A program made the translations under genes and the position numbers. Source: an uncultured Tannerella sp. (GTDB lineage Bacteria > Bacteroidota > Bacteroidia > Bacteroidales > Tannerellaceae). From it: 15,411 bases of DNA. The notes below the pieces were generated by a model, which was not told where the DNA came from, searched no databases, and saw only the letters and a program-made list of their open reading frames with translations. Below, piece by piece: positions 6,369 through 13,613 of the stretch (its first letter is position 1; each line of letters begins with the position of its first letter). The stretch covers positions 1-15,411 of the forward strand of contig CALHPT010000202.1 of the NCBI GenBank assembly GCA_938036405.1, read 5' to 3'.

Positions 6369-6811
6369 TCATGATTTCGTGATATCACGAAGATGTGACA
6401 GGAATGTTCTTCTTTTTGTTCTGTGTGCAGAATCAATTATTGTTCTTGTTTTCTATAATTCATGTGTGGATTAGAAATGTAATGGGAAGTTTTTCAATGT
6501 AATGTGTAAGCAGGAAGATATTTGTAAGATGGTTGATAGTGTAATGCGTGCAGTAAGTTTGTTCCATGATCTCTTATCTTTTCGTGTATGCAAGAAAAAT
6601 ATATACGGAGTTTTTTAAGCGAATATGTACGCACATAAATCTGAAATGAATTGTATTCATCATAATGTGTGTGGATATATAAGGCTCAAAAAATGTATCA
6701 TAGATAACTGCATGCAGAAAATAGGGTACACAATACTTTTCATATAAAACTGCATGCATGATTGTTTGAATACATGATTTGTGCTATCCATATGATGTCA
6801 CGAAAACATGA
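6369..6811. repeat. Inner inverted repeat and AT-rich core between the two 42-bp arrays
   Basis: TCATGATTTCGTGATATCA at 6369-6387 is matched in inverse by 6793-6811 (17 of 19 identical). Each copy lies exactly 29 bases inside the nearest array. The 405 bases between (6388-6792) are strongly AT-rich and contain no convincing gene: the only open frame of note is 61 codons on the minus strand (6759-6574) with no recognisable product. The core contains an exact 11-base direct repeat AACTGCATGCA at 6706-6716 and 6748-6758, 42 bases apart. Confidence 0.75.
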
Positions 6812-6840
6812 TTTTTTTCTCAGTGACTCTATCGTCGATT

Positions 6841-7050
6841 GAAAATAGCTTTGCGGGACTTCGATTGGGGGCTTTGCTGGTAGAAAATAGCTTCGCAGGA
6901 TTCTGATTCGGGGCTTTGCGTGTTGAGAATGGCTTCGCAGGACTTCGGTTGAAGGCTTTGCGCGTTGAGAATGGCTTCGCGGGACTTCGGTTGGAGACTT
7001 TGCGTCGGGGAAAGGGGGCGGCTGGGCTTTCATGGGAAGTCGTGCGCAGG
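6841..7050 (+). repeat. Tandem array 2: four 42-bp units plus one degenerate, plus orientation
   Basis: Units begin at 6841, 6883, 6925 and 6967, exactly 42 bp apart, each starting GARAATRGCTT and containing GGACTTCGGTTG or variants and a late GCTTTGCG. A fifth, poorly conserved unit (about 20 of 42 positions) occupies 7009-7050. The unit at 6925 matches the array 1 unit at 6297-6256 at about 35 of 42 positions. This array is the mirror image of array 1 about position 6590 and ends about 40 bp before the tRNA-Lys terminator. Confidence 0.88.
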
Positions 7051-7092
7051 AGATTGGGGGCGGATCAAAATCGCGTGGAGGGGTATGAAAGC

Positions 7093-7127
7093 AAAAAAGG
7101 CTGCACCGGATGAACCGGCGCAGCCTT
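7093..7127 (-). terminator. Rho-independent terminator of tRNA-Lys
   Basis: AAGGCTGC at 7097-7104 pairs with GCAGCCTT at 7120-7127, with inner CCGG pairs and a small loop. On the minus strand the hairpin is followed by a TTTTTT run (7098-7093). It lies about 40 bases after the tRNA 3' end. On the plus strand it is followed by CGTTTTTG, so it may also block transcription from the repeat region. Confidence 0.85.
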
Positions 7128-7165
7128 CGTTTTTGTCAATTCGATTGGAAGAAAATGTTTTTGTG

Positions 7166-7238
7166 TGACCCCGGAGAGGCTCGAACTCTCGACCCAATGA
7201 TTAAGAGTCATTTGCTCTACCAACTGAGCTACGGAGTC
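7166..7238 (-). tRNA. tRNA-Lys (anticodon CUU)
   Basis: The minus strand folds into a complete 73-base cloverleaf: acceptor GACTCCG with CGGGGTC (one G-U pair), D arm GCTC/GAGC around AGTTGGTA, anticodon stem AATGA/TCATT, loop CTCTTAA giving anticodon CUU (reads AAG, lysine), variable loop GGGTC, T arm GAGAG/CTCTC with loop TTCGAGC, and discriminator A. The CCA end is not encoded and must be added by a nucleotidyltransferase. It is a single-gene unit with its own promoter and terminator. Confidence 0.96.
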
Positions 7239-7271
7239 AAGGATCGTCATTCCGTCGAATGATTACGGCCG

Positions 7272-7302
7272 CAAAAGTAGTGCTTCCATCCACATCACCA
7301 AA
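7272..7302 (-). promoter_or_regulatory. Promoter of tRNA-Lys
   Basis: On the minus strand TTTG (7302-7299) is followed after exactly 19 bases by TACTTTTG (7279-7272), a full match to the Bacteroidetes -33/-7 promoter pattern. Transcription should begin near 7266, giving a leader of about 27 bases before the mature tRNA. This is the best promoter in the window. Confidence 0.8.
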
Positions 7303-7420
7303 TCCAGCCGTTACTTTTTTTGAGGGGAAGGAGCGACTTCCTTTTCTTCCTTCAAGGGACGACAAGAAAGCATGAGAAGATCAAGCCCCCAGCGAGCCTT
7401 CATGCTGAAGGGGTGCTCCC

Positions 7421-7463
7421 AAAAAGGAAAAGCCCCCTCGCTCTCGCTGGGAGAGGAGGGGGC
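7421..7463 (-). terminator. Rho-independent terminator of the V-type ATPase operon
   Basis: GCCCCCTC at 7432-7439 pairs with GAGGGGGC at 7456-7463, and CTCTC with GAGAG forms a second stem inside. On the minus strand the hairpin is followed by TTTTCCTTTTT (7431-7421). It begins 24 bases after the atpK stop. Confidence 0.9.
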
Positions 7464-7487
7464 CACTGTTCCTTTTCGCGAGAGACT

Positions 7488-7949
7488 TTAGGCCACTACT
7501 GCGGGGAAGGAGAAGGAGATCAAAATAGACACAACGAGGGCGAGGATGGCGTAGAGCTCGGGGAATACGGCCATAACCATCGTGGCGACAAAGACGTTGT
7601 GGCCGGCGCCGGTGGCGGCGATACCGTTGGCACAAACTTGTGCCTGACGAATGGCCGAGAAGAAGCCGGCAAAGCCCATGATCAGCCCTGCGCCCAAGAT
7701 GCCTGCGGCTGTTACCCAGGGGATACTGCCGACGAGGAATTTCTGCATCATCATATAGGCAACGAAGCCGTAGAGGCCTTGCGAACTGGGCAGGGCGCTC
7801 AGGGCGACGTACGTACCCATTTTGTCTGGAGCTTTTTTCATCGCTCCCACCACGGCGTTACCGCAGATTGTCAATCCATATGCACTGCCGATGCCACTCA
7901 GGCCTACCATCAGTGCGACTCCTACATACGCTAATAATACGGGTCCCAT
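7488..7949 (-). CDS. atpK: V-type ATPase membrane rotor subunit K (proteolipid)
   Basis: The 153-residue protein is the duplicated four-helix proteolipid of the membrane rotor ring that carries the transported ion. Two similar hairpins are visible: residues 3-70 with LPSSQGLYGF (53-62) and 80-152 with FPELYAIL (129-136). Glu131 is the ion-binding carboxylate. Leu53, Ser56, Gln57, Gln102 and Glu131 lie at a constant offset of eight from Leu61, Thr64, Gln65, Gln110 and Glu139 of Enterococcus hirae NtpK, the Na+ ligands in that structure as I recall it, so Na+ transport is plausible. The length is near that of NtpK. It is the last gene of the operon, 45 bases after atpI, followed by the terminator. 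Confidence 0.95.
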   Translation of the reverse strand: MGPVLLAYVGVALMVGLSGIGSAYGLTICGNAVVGAMKKAPDKMGTYVALSALPSSQGLYGFVAYMMMQKFLVGSIPWVTAAGILGAGLIMGFAGFFSAIRQAQVCANGIAATGAGHNVFVATMVMAVFPELYAILALVVSILISFSFPAVVA

Positions 7950-7994
7950 AATTCTAAAATACTTTGTTTTTGAGGTTTTGTTATTCTGATTGAT

Positions 7995-9863
7995 TTATAT
8001 TTTTCGGAAGGGAGCGTAGGCGGTTCCGCCGCCTTCAAACTCCGAGTTTCTGTAGTACTCCACATAGATCAGACGCATGGGGTGAACGAGCGAGCTGATC
8101 ATACTCAAGCCGATGTTCAGGGCGTGGCCGAAGAGCAAGATGAGGAGCATCGGCAGCCAACGGATATAGAGCGGGAGGCTGCTGGTCATGTCTACGGCCA
8201 TCGTGTTGAAGACACCGCCCAGCAGGGATCCGGTCAGGCCGATGGCGTAGAGCCGGATGTAGGAGAGGGTGTCACCCAAGAGGCCGGAGGCCGTGTTGTA
8301 CGTCGCCCAAATGCCTGAACCGAAGTTGAGGAAGATGTTCTTCCCCGGCGAGTTGTAGAAGAAGGCGATGAGTGCGCCAAGGCCAGCGACGCCGTAGAGG
8401 GCGTAGACCACGGGCTGAGGCAGCTGAATATTCGCCATCGGCAGTCCGACGGCCAAGGCGAGAGCCAAGATGAGGAACACCCATGCGAAGCCGGCGAGGC
8501 TGTACTTGAGTCCGCGTTGCACTTTGACCTTCATAGCGGCGACAAACTTGCCGTAGAGCACATGGACGAAGCCGATCAGGATAGAGAGGTTCATAATGTT
8601 TTCGCTCGATAGGAAGTAGCGCTTGACGGATGCGAAGGCGCTGACCTCAGCCAGATTGACGCCGAAGAAGGAGCCAGAAAGGGTGCCCACAACCAGCGTA
8701 GCGATGCCGAAGCATTGCAGTAGCGAGAGGATGGGCTTCATGCTGTCCTTGGCGCGGGGCTTCATGAGTGTGCCCAAGAGGAGGAGCAGGAGTCCGTAGC
8801 CTCCGTCGCCGAAACAGATGCCGAAGAAGAGCATGAAGAAGGGGGCGAAGAGGGGCGTGGAGTCAAACTCGCGGGCGTTGGGCAGGGAGTAAAGCTTGGT
8901 GATCGGCTCGAAGAGTCGGTTGAAGCGGTTGTTCTTCAGTTCGATGGGGATGTCGTCCTCATCGTTGATCTCGAGCTTGCGGCAGTAATAGTTGCCGCGG
9001 TCGAGAGCCGTTTCGAGCGACGATGCCTCAGCAGCGGGGATCCAACCTTCGAGCAGCATGAGTCGGTCGTCGGCCTCGCGTTCGGTTTGCACCTTGGCGT
9101 TGTCCCACGTGTACTCGTTCTCAAGTAGTCGGTCGTAGGCTTCGAGCGTGCGGTAGTCGTTGAGAGCGACGGCCAACAGCTCAGCGTTCAGCTCCTCGCG
9201 CTGGCGATGCTGTTCCTCGCGTGTGTTGCGGAGGGCATCGAGGTCCTTCTCAGGCATACGTACCCGTTCGGCATCCATATCGATCGGGGTACCGACGGGC
9301 GTGATGGTGATGAAGTATGTGGCCGACTGTGCGGTGGCGATGGGAACAGCATAGAAATCCGTTTCCCACGCTTCGTCGTAGCGTGCGGCAGGGCAGGAGA
9401 AGAAGGTGACTTCGTAACCTGCGTCGCGGAGGCGTCGGAGGTCGGCGTAGCTGAACTCGCCCCAAACTTGCATCGCAGCGAGATCCTTCTCCGTGGCCTG
9501 TTCGGCCGTCTGCGCTTTCTCCATCCGGGCGCGTAGGTCGTCGATCCTGTCTAACAGGGCGGCGCCTTCCTCGGTCGTCACGGGTCGCTCGGGGGCGATG
9601 GGCAGCGTGATCTTGCCTTTGTTTTTGGCGGCTTTCGCTTCATCCTTCAACGCATCGAGGCGACTCTCCTGCGTTTGCTTCAGCTGGCGCAACTCACTTT
9701 GTAGACGTTTGCGCTCAACCATGAGGCGTTGCAGGCCTAAGTCGTCCTTCTCCGACTTCGTTTCCCGGATATGTACCACGCCCAGCGAGCGCAGCAGTTC
9801 CAGGAAGGCGTCGTATTCTTTATGGTACACCATGAAGGCGTACTTGCTCATTTTTACAATCAT
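7995..9863 (-). CDS. atpI: V-type ATPase subunit I (a-type membrane stator)
   Basis: The 622-residue stator subunit forms the ion half-channels beside the K ring. The N-terminal cytoplasmic half (1-330) contains coiled-coil segments (about 45-130 and 205-240) that join the peripheral stalk. The C-terminal half has about seven hydrophobic segments beginning with the signature FFMLFFGICFGDGGYGL (342-358). Arg537 in LGDTLSYIRLYAIGL corresponds to the essential arginine that faces the rotor carboxylate. GFVHVLYG at 431-438 and the tail LVHPMRLIYVEYYRN are also typical of the family. The ATG overlaps the atpD stop by four bases (ATGA), indicating translational coupling; MSKYAF five codons in is a possible but less likely start. 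Length is normal for bacterial subunit I. Confidence 0.95.
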   Translation of the reverse strand: MIVKMSKYAFMVYHKEYDAFLELLRSLGVVHIRETKSEKDDLGLQRLMVERKRLQSELRQLKQTQESRLDALKDEAKAAKNKGKITLPIAPERPVTTEEGAALLDRIDDLRARMEKAQTAEQATEKDLAAMQVWGEFSYADLRRLRDAGYEVTFFSCPAARYDEAWETDFYAVPIATAQSATYFITITPVGTPIDMDAERVRMPEKDLDALRNTREEQHRQREELNAELLAVALNDYRTLEAYDRLLENEYTWDNAKVQTEREADDRLMLLEGWIPAAEASSLETALDRGNYYCRKLEINDEDDIPIELKNNRFNRLFEPITKLYSLPNAREFDSTPLFAPFFMLFFGICFGDGGYGLLLLLLGTLMKPRAKDSMKPILSLLQCFGIATLVVGTLSGSFFGVNLAEVSAFASVKRYFLSSENIMNLSILIGFVHVLYGKFVAAMKVKVQRGLKYSLAGFAWVFLILALALAVGLPMANIQLPQPVVYALYGVAGLGALIAFFYNSPGKNIFLNFGSGIWATYNTASGLLGDTLSYIRLYAIGLTGSLLGGVFNTMAVDMTSSLPLYIRWLPMLLILLFGHALNIGLSMISSLVHPMRLIYVEYYRNSEFEGGGTAYAPFRKI

Positions 9864-10471
9864 GCTTCAGCCTCCTTCGCGTTACGTTTTTCTTGATTGG
9901 CGCGCATAATCTTCTGCGACGATTTGGAGAGGCTCTCCTCGTCTTCCATGAATCGTTTCACCTTACGGATGGCGTCCTTGTAGCCAGGGATCTGCACCTT
10001 CTCGAAGAGGTTCAGCTTCTGTGTGGTGCGTCGACGGGCACGCTCGAGCATATCGAGTTTCAGGTTGGTGAACTCCGCTTCGATACCCGTTTCGGCCATT
10101 GTCTTGAGTAGCTCGATGCCGTCAGCGTACCACGAGGGGGCGCTGAAGAGGCTGTAGCGCGCAATGCGAAATTCCACACCATCGAGCACGGGGATGGGCA
10201 CGCCGGCAATCTTTCGCGTCGATAGTCGGACGTCCTCCACGGAGATCAGGTCGGGTCGAAACTCATTCCAGAGCGCCATCATGTACTCATAGTTCCGAAT
10301 CTCTTTCTCCAACCGATCCTCCAGTGCTGCCGCCTCGCCTTTCGTTCGCTTCACCTCCATACGCAGCGCGCTCTCCTTGCTTTTGATCGTCGGCAGGGCA
10401 CGTTCGCGCACCTTCAGTTGCTTCTCTAAGCCCTGAAGAGAGGTCTTGTTGTATTGAAATTTAATAGCCAT
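9860..10471 (-). CDS. atpD: V-type ATPase central stalk subunit D
   Basis: The 203-residue protein is the rotor shaft that turns inside the A3B3 head. It has the expected two long helices at the ends (about 8-65, and 118-200, the latter including LDMLERARRRTTQKLNLFEKVQIPGYKDAIRKVKRFMEDEE) with a short beta-containing middle (85-115). The segment RRTTQKLNLFEK(VQIP) is the recognisable D-subunit signature. It follows atpB by 24 bases and overlaps atpI. Its usual partner subunit F is not encoded in the operon. Confidence 0.93.
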   Translation of the reverse strand: MAIKFQYNKTSLQGLEKQLKVRERALPTIKSKESALRMEVKRTKGEAAALEDRLEKEIRNYEYMMALWNEFRPDLISVEDVRLSTRKIAGVPIPVLDGVEFRIARYSLFSAPSWYADGIELLKTMAETGIEAEFTNLKLDMLERARRRTTQKLNLFEKVQIPGYKDAIRKVKRFMEDEESLSKSSQKIMRANQEKRNAKEAEA

Positions 10472-10495
10472 GACAGTTCACTGCGAAGTGTCCGC

Positions 10496-11821
10496 TCATT
10501 GCGCCGCCGGCCAATACTTGTCCACAAGCGCCTGTTTGATGTTGACCTCCTCCTGCTTGAAGTGCTTGGCAAAGAGTGTCCACGCCACGTCGAGCATCTC
10601 CGTTGTGTTGAGGTTGACGTCAATGGCGAGCAACTTCTCAGAGTAATCACGGGCGAAAGCCAAGGCGCGGTTGTCGTAATCTGTCAGGTCGAAACCGTTC
10701 TCCATTTTGGTTCTGGCGTCGGCGGCATCGGCATAAAGTCGCACGGCCGCGTTCATCACCTGTGGGTGATCCTCACGCGTCTTCTTGCCCGTCACTAATT
10801 GCTTCAGTCGGGAGAGCGAACGGAACGGGTCGACGATAACCTTGCCTACGTCGCTGTCACGTCGCAGGTAGAGCTGTCCCTCGGTGATGTAACCCGTATT
10901 GTCGGGTACGGCGTGGGTAATGTCGCCACCGGAGAGCGTGGTTACGGCGATGATGGTGATCGATCCACCGTCGGGGAACTGCACGGCCTTCTCGTAGATC
11001 TTGGCGAGGTCCGAATAGAGCGAACCCGGCATGGAGTCCTTCGACGGGATCTGATCCATGCGGTTCGACACGATGGAAAGTGCGTCGGCATAGTTCGTCA
11101 TGTCAGTCAGCAGCACCAGTACCTTCTCATGCTTTTCTACGGCGAAATACTCCGCAGCTGCCAGCGCCATGTCAGGCACCAAGATGCGCTCCACTGATGG
11201 GTCTTCCGTCGTATTGATGAAGCTGACGATGCGGTCGAGTGCACCGGCATTGCTGAAAGTGTTCTTGAAAAAGAGGAAGTCGTCGTTCGTCATACCCATG
11301 CCACCGAGGACGATCTTGTCCGACTGGGCACGCAAGGCCACCATTGCCATTACCTCGTTAAACGGCTGATCGGGATCGGCGAAGAAGGGGATCTTTTGCC
11401 CCGTCACGAGCGTATTGTTCAGGTCGATACCGGCGATACCTGTAGCGATCAATTCTGACGGCTGCTTACGGCGCACCGGGTTTACCGACGGTCCACCGAT
11501 CTCCACCTCACGCCCCTCGGGTACGGGGCCGCCGTCCACGGGGTCGCCATAGGCATTGAAGAAACGTCCTGCCAGCTGGTCGCCCACTTTGAGTGACGGT
11601 GCTTTGCCCATGAACACCACTTCGGCGTTCGTGCGAATGCCTTCCGTGCCGGAGAACACTTGCAGCGTCACCTCGTCGCCGGCGATCTTCACCACCTGCG
11701 CCAGTTTACCGTCCACCGAGGCCAGTTCGTCGTAGCCCACGCCTGTAGCCTTCAGCGAGCATGTCGCCTTTGTGATCTGCGTGATTTTCGTAAATATCTT
11801 TTGAAATGCTTTTGTTGCCAT
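10496..11821 (-). CDS. atpB: V-type ATPase subunit B (non-catalytic nucleotide-site subunit)
   Basis: The 441-residue B subunit alternates with A in the hexameric head. Its N-terminal beta barrel (1-80), the GQKIPFF segment (141-147), the Walker B-like VLVLLTDMTNYADALSIVSNRM (234-255), the GYITEGQLYLRRD segment (310-322) and SLSRL (335-339) are in the right order; Arg338 is the likely arginine finger to the catalytic site. The P-loop position is degenerate, as usual for B, but reads ADPDQPFNEV (148-157) where many bacterial B subunits have a Gly/Ser-rich SGSGLPHNEL-like stretch. The length is slightly short of the usual 450-460. It lies 14 bases after atpA. Confidence 0.95.
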   Translation of the reverse strand: MATKAFQKIFTKITQITKATCSLKATGVGYDELASVDGKLAQVVKIAGDEVTLQVFSGTEGIRTNAEVVFMGKAPSLKVGDQLAGRFFNAYGDPVDGGPVPEGREVEIGGPSVNPVRRKQPSELIATGIAGIDLNNTLVTGQKIPFFADPDQPFNEVMAMVALRAQSDKIVLGGMGMTNDDFLFFKNTFSNAGALDRIVSFINTTEDPSVERILVPDMALAAAEYFAVEKHEKVLVLLTDMTNYADALSIVSNRMDQIPSKDSMPGSLYSDLAKIYEKAVQFPDGGSITIIAVTTLSGGDITHAVPDNTGYITEGQLYLRRDSDVGKVIVDPFRSLSRLKQLVTGKKTREDHPQVMNAAVRLYADAADARTKMENGFDLTDYDNRALAFARDYSEKLLAIDVNLNTTEMLDVAWTLFAKHFKQEEVNIKQALVDKYWPAAQ

Positions 11822-11835
11822 ATCTCACTTGATTC

Positions 11836-13602
11836 TTATTGTTTCGACTTGGCGGCTGCCTCCTGAAGGAGTGTCTCGGCCTGCCGGCTGTAATTCTCGA
11901 ACTGTTCGCTGCGGAACTCTGAATAGTTCATCTGCTTGAGCATATTGATCAGTCGTTTGAAGTAGTCCGTTACCTCGCTAAAGTTGTCGAAGGCGAAGTC
12001 TTGGTGGCAGATGTCGATCACGCGCTTCATCATGTACTCTTGACGCTCGAGCGGCGTTACCGAGTCGGTGGCGTCGAAGGCGTCTTGCTGCAGGATGACG
12101 AAGTCGATCAGCTCCGACTTCCAGAATGTCACGTGGTAATCCACCGGCACACCGTCGTCACCCAAGATGTTGATCTGCTCTGCGATCTCCTTGCCGCGCA
12201 GCATACGCGTTTTTACCTCGTTCACCATGCCGAGCCATTCGGGCGAGATGTGTTCCGAGACGTAGGCTTCAAACTCGGGGTACTCCAAGTATTTCGAGTA
12301 GCTGTCGATCGGGTTGACGGCCGGGTAACGCTTGCGGTCGGCGCGTGCCTGCTCGAGGGCGTAGAAACAACGCGCCACCTTCTTCGTGTTCTCCGTCACC
12401 GGCTCTTTCAGGTTACCGCCCGCGGGTGATACGGTACCGATGAACGTCACAGAACCTGTCTTTCCATTATTCAACACCACCATACCGGCGCGAGCGTAGA
12501 AGTTGGCTACGATCGCAGACAAGTCCATCGGGAAGGCGTCCGGTCCCGGCAGCTCTTCGAGTCGGTTCGACATCTCGCGGAGTGCCTGTGCCCAGCGCGA
12601 CGTGGAGTCGGCCATGAGCAACACTTTCAGACCCATGCTGCGGTAATACTCCGCGATGGTCATGGCCGTGTAGACCGACGCCTCACGCGCAGCAACTGGC
12701 ATGTTCGACGTGTTGGCGATGATGATCGTTCGTTCCATCAGCTTGCGGCCCGTGTGCGGGTCGACTAACTCGGGGAACTCCACGAAGATCTCCACCACCT
12801 CGTTGGCGCGTTCGCCACAGGCAGCGATGATCACAATGTCCGCTTCCGCCTGCTTCGAGATGGCGTGCTGAAGCACCGTTTTACCCGTTCCGAATGGCCC
12901 AGGGATGAAGCCCGTTCCACCCTCCACGATGGGGTTCACCGTGTCGATGATGCGCACGCCCGTTTCGAGCAATCTGTACGGCCGCGGCTTCTCTTTGTAG
13001 CACGTGATGGCGCGCTTCACCGGCCACTTTTGGATCATTGTCACCGGGTGCTCTGCGCCCTGCTCGTCCGTCAGCACGGCGATGGTGTGCGTCACGGGAT
13101 ACTGGCCCGCAGCTACCACCGACTTTACCTTATAGGTACCCTCAAATTTGAACGGCACCATGATGCGGTGCGGCTGTGCGTTCTCTTCCACCTCGCCGAG
13201 CCACGAGCCAGCCTCGACCGTGTCGCCGGCCTTAGCCAGCGGCTTGAAGTCCCACAGCCGGTCGTCGTCGAGGGGGTAGGTGTACTCGCCGCGTTTGAGG
13301 AAGACGCCGTCCATCTTGTCCAGATCGTTTTGCAGCCCGTCGTAGTTGCGCGAGAGCATGCCCGGCCCGAGCGTCACCTCCAGCATGTGGCCCATGAACT
13401 CGGCCTCGTCGCCCACGCGCATGCCGCGTGTGCTCTCGAAGACCTGCACATAGGCGTTGCGCCCAATCACTTTGATCACCTCGGACATCAGGCGCACGCC
13501 GCCCACGGTGATGTAGCATATTTCGTTTTGTGACACCGGCCCGTCCACTTCCACAGTGACCAGGTTCGACACGATGCCCTTCACAGTTCCCTTCGTTGTC
13601 AT
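11836..13602 (-). CDS. atpA: V-type ATPase catalytic subunit A
   Basis: The 588-residue catalytic subunit hydrolyses (or makes) ATP. In order: N-terminal barrel (1-75), the non-homologous bulge region typical of V/A-type A subunits (about 110-190), the P-loop GPFGTGKT (235-242, Lys241), the catalytic glutamate in ACGERANEV (Glu264), the Walker B region VLLMADSTSRWAQALREMS (327-345), and a helical C terminus. Length is normal for the family (about 580-590). ATG at 13602-13600 is 11 bases after the DUF2764 gene; MTTKGTVKGIVSNLVTVEV aligns with the usual beginning. Confidence 0.97.
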   Translation of the reverse strand: MTTKGTVKGIVSNLVTVEVDGPVSQNEICYITVGGVRLMSEVIKVIGRNAYVQVFESTRGMRVGDEAEFMGHMLEVTLGPGMLSRNYDGLQNDLDKMDGVFLKRGEYTYPLDDDRLWDFKPLAKAGDTVEAGSWLGEVEENAQPHRIMVPFKFEGTYKVKSVVAAGQYPVTHTIAVLTDEQGAEHPVTMIQKWPVKRAITCYKEKPRPYRLLETGVRIIDTVNPIVEGGTGFIPGPFGTGKTVLQHAISKQAEADIVIIAACGERANEVVEIFVEFPELVDPHTGRKLMERTIIIANTSNMPVAAREASVYTAMTIAEYYRSMGLKVLLMADSTSRWAQALREMSNRLEELPGPDAFPMDLSAIVANFYARAGMVVLNNGKTGSVTFIGTVSPAGGNLKEPVTENTKKVARCFYALEQARADRKRYPAVNPIDSYSKYLEYPEFEAYVSEHISPEWLGMVNEVKTRMLRGKEIAEQINILGDDGVPVDYHVTFWKSELIDFVILQQDAFDATDSVTPLERQEYMMKRVIDICHQDFAFDNFSEVTDYFKRLINMLKQMNYSEFRSEQFENYSRQAETLLQEAAAKSKQ

Positions 13603-13613
13603 TCTCTGTATAT

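Noticed and set aside
5959..6474. Protein genes with 14-residue repeats (several open frames on both strands)
   Set aside because: The frames stay open because a 42-base unit without stops is repeated. Residues vary freely between units, homologous frames are not kept in array 2 (a stop occurs there), and one frame runs across the amidase leader.
6574..7033. Minus-strand frames 6574-6759 and 6740-7033 as genes
   Set aside because: They lie in the AT-rich core and array 2, have no recognisable product, and their rhythm follows from the DNA repeat.
6130..7050. CRISPR array
   Set aside because: The 42-bp units follow each other directly without unique spacers, vary in sequence, and no cas gene is present.
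7050..7238. Integrated element attached to tRNA-Lys
   Set aside because: No second copy of the tRNA 3' end, integrase or phage gene is in the window, and the tRNA has its own terminator between it and the repeats.
12865..13533. Long plus-strand frames opposite atpA, DUF2764 and atpE (for example 12865-13533 and 13596-14672)
   Set aside because: They are antisense shadows of well-recognised ATPase genes, with biased composition and no motif.
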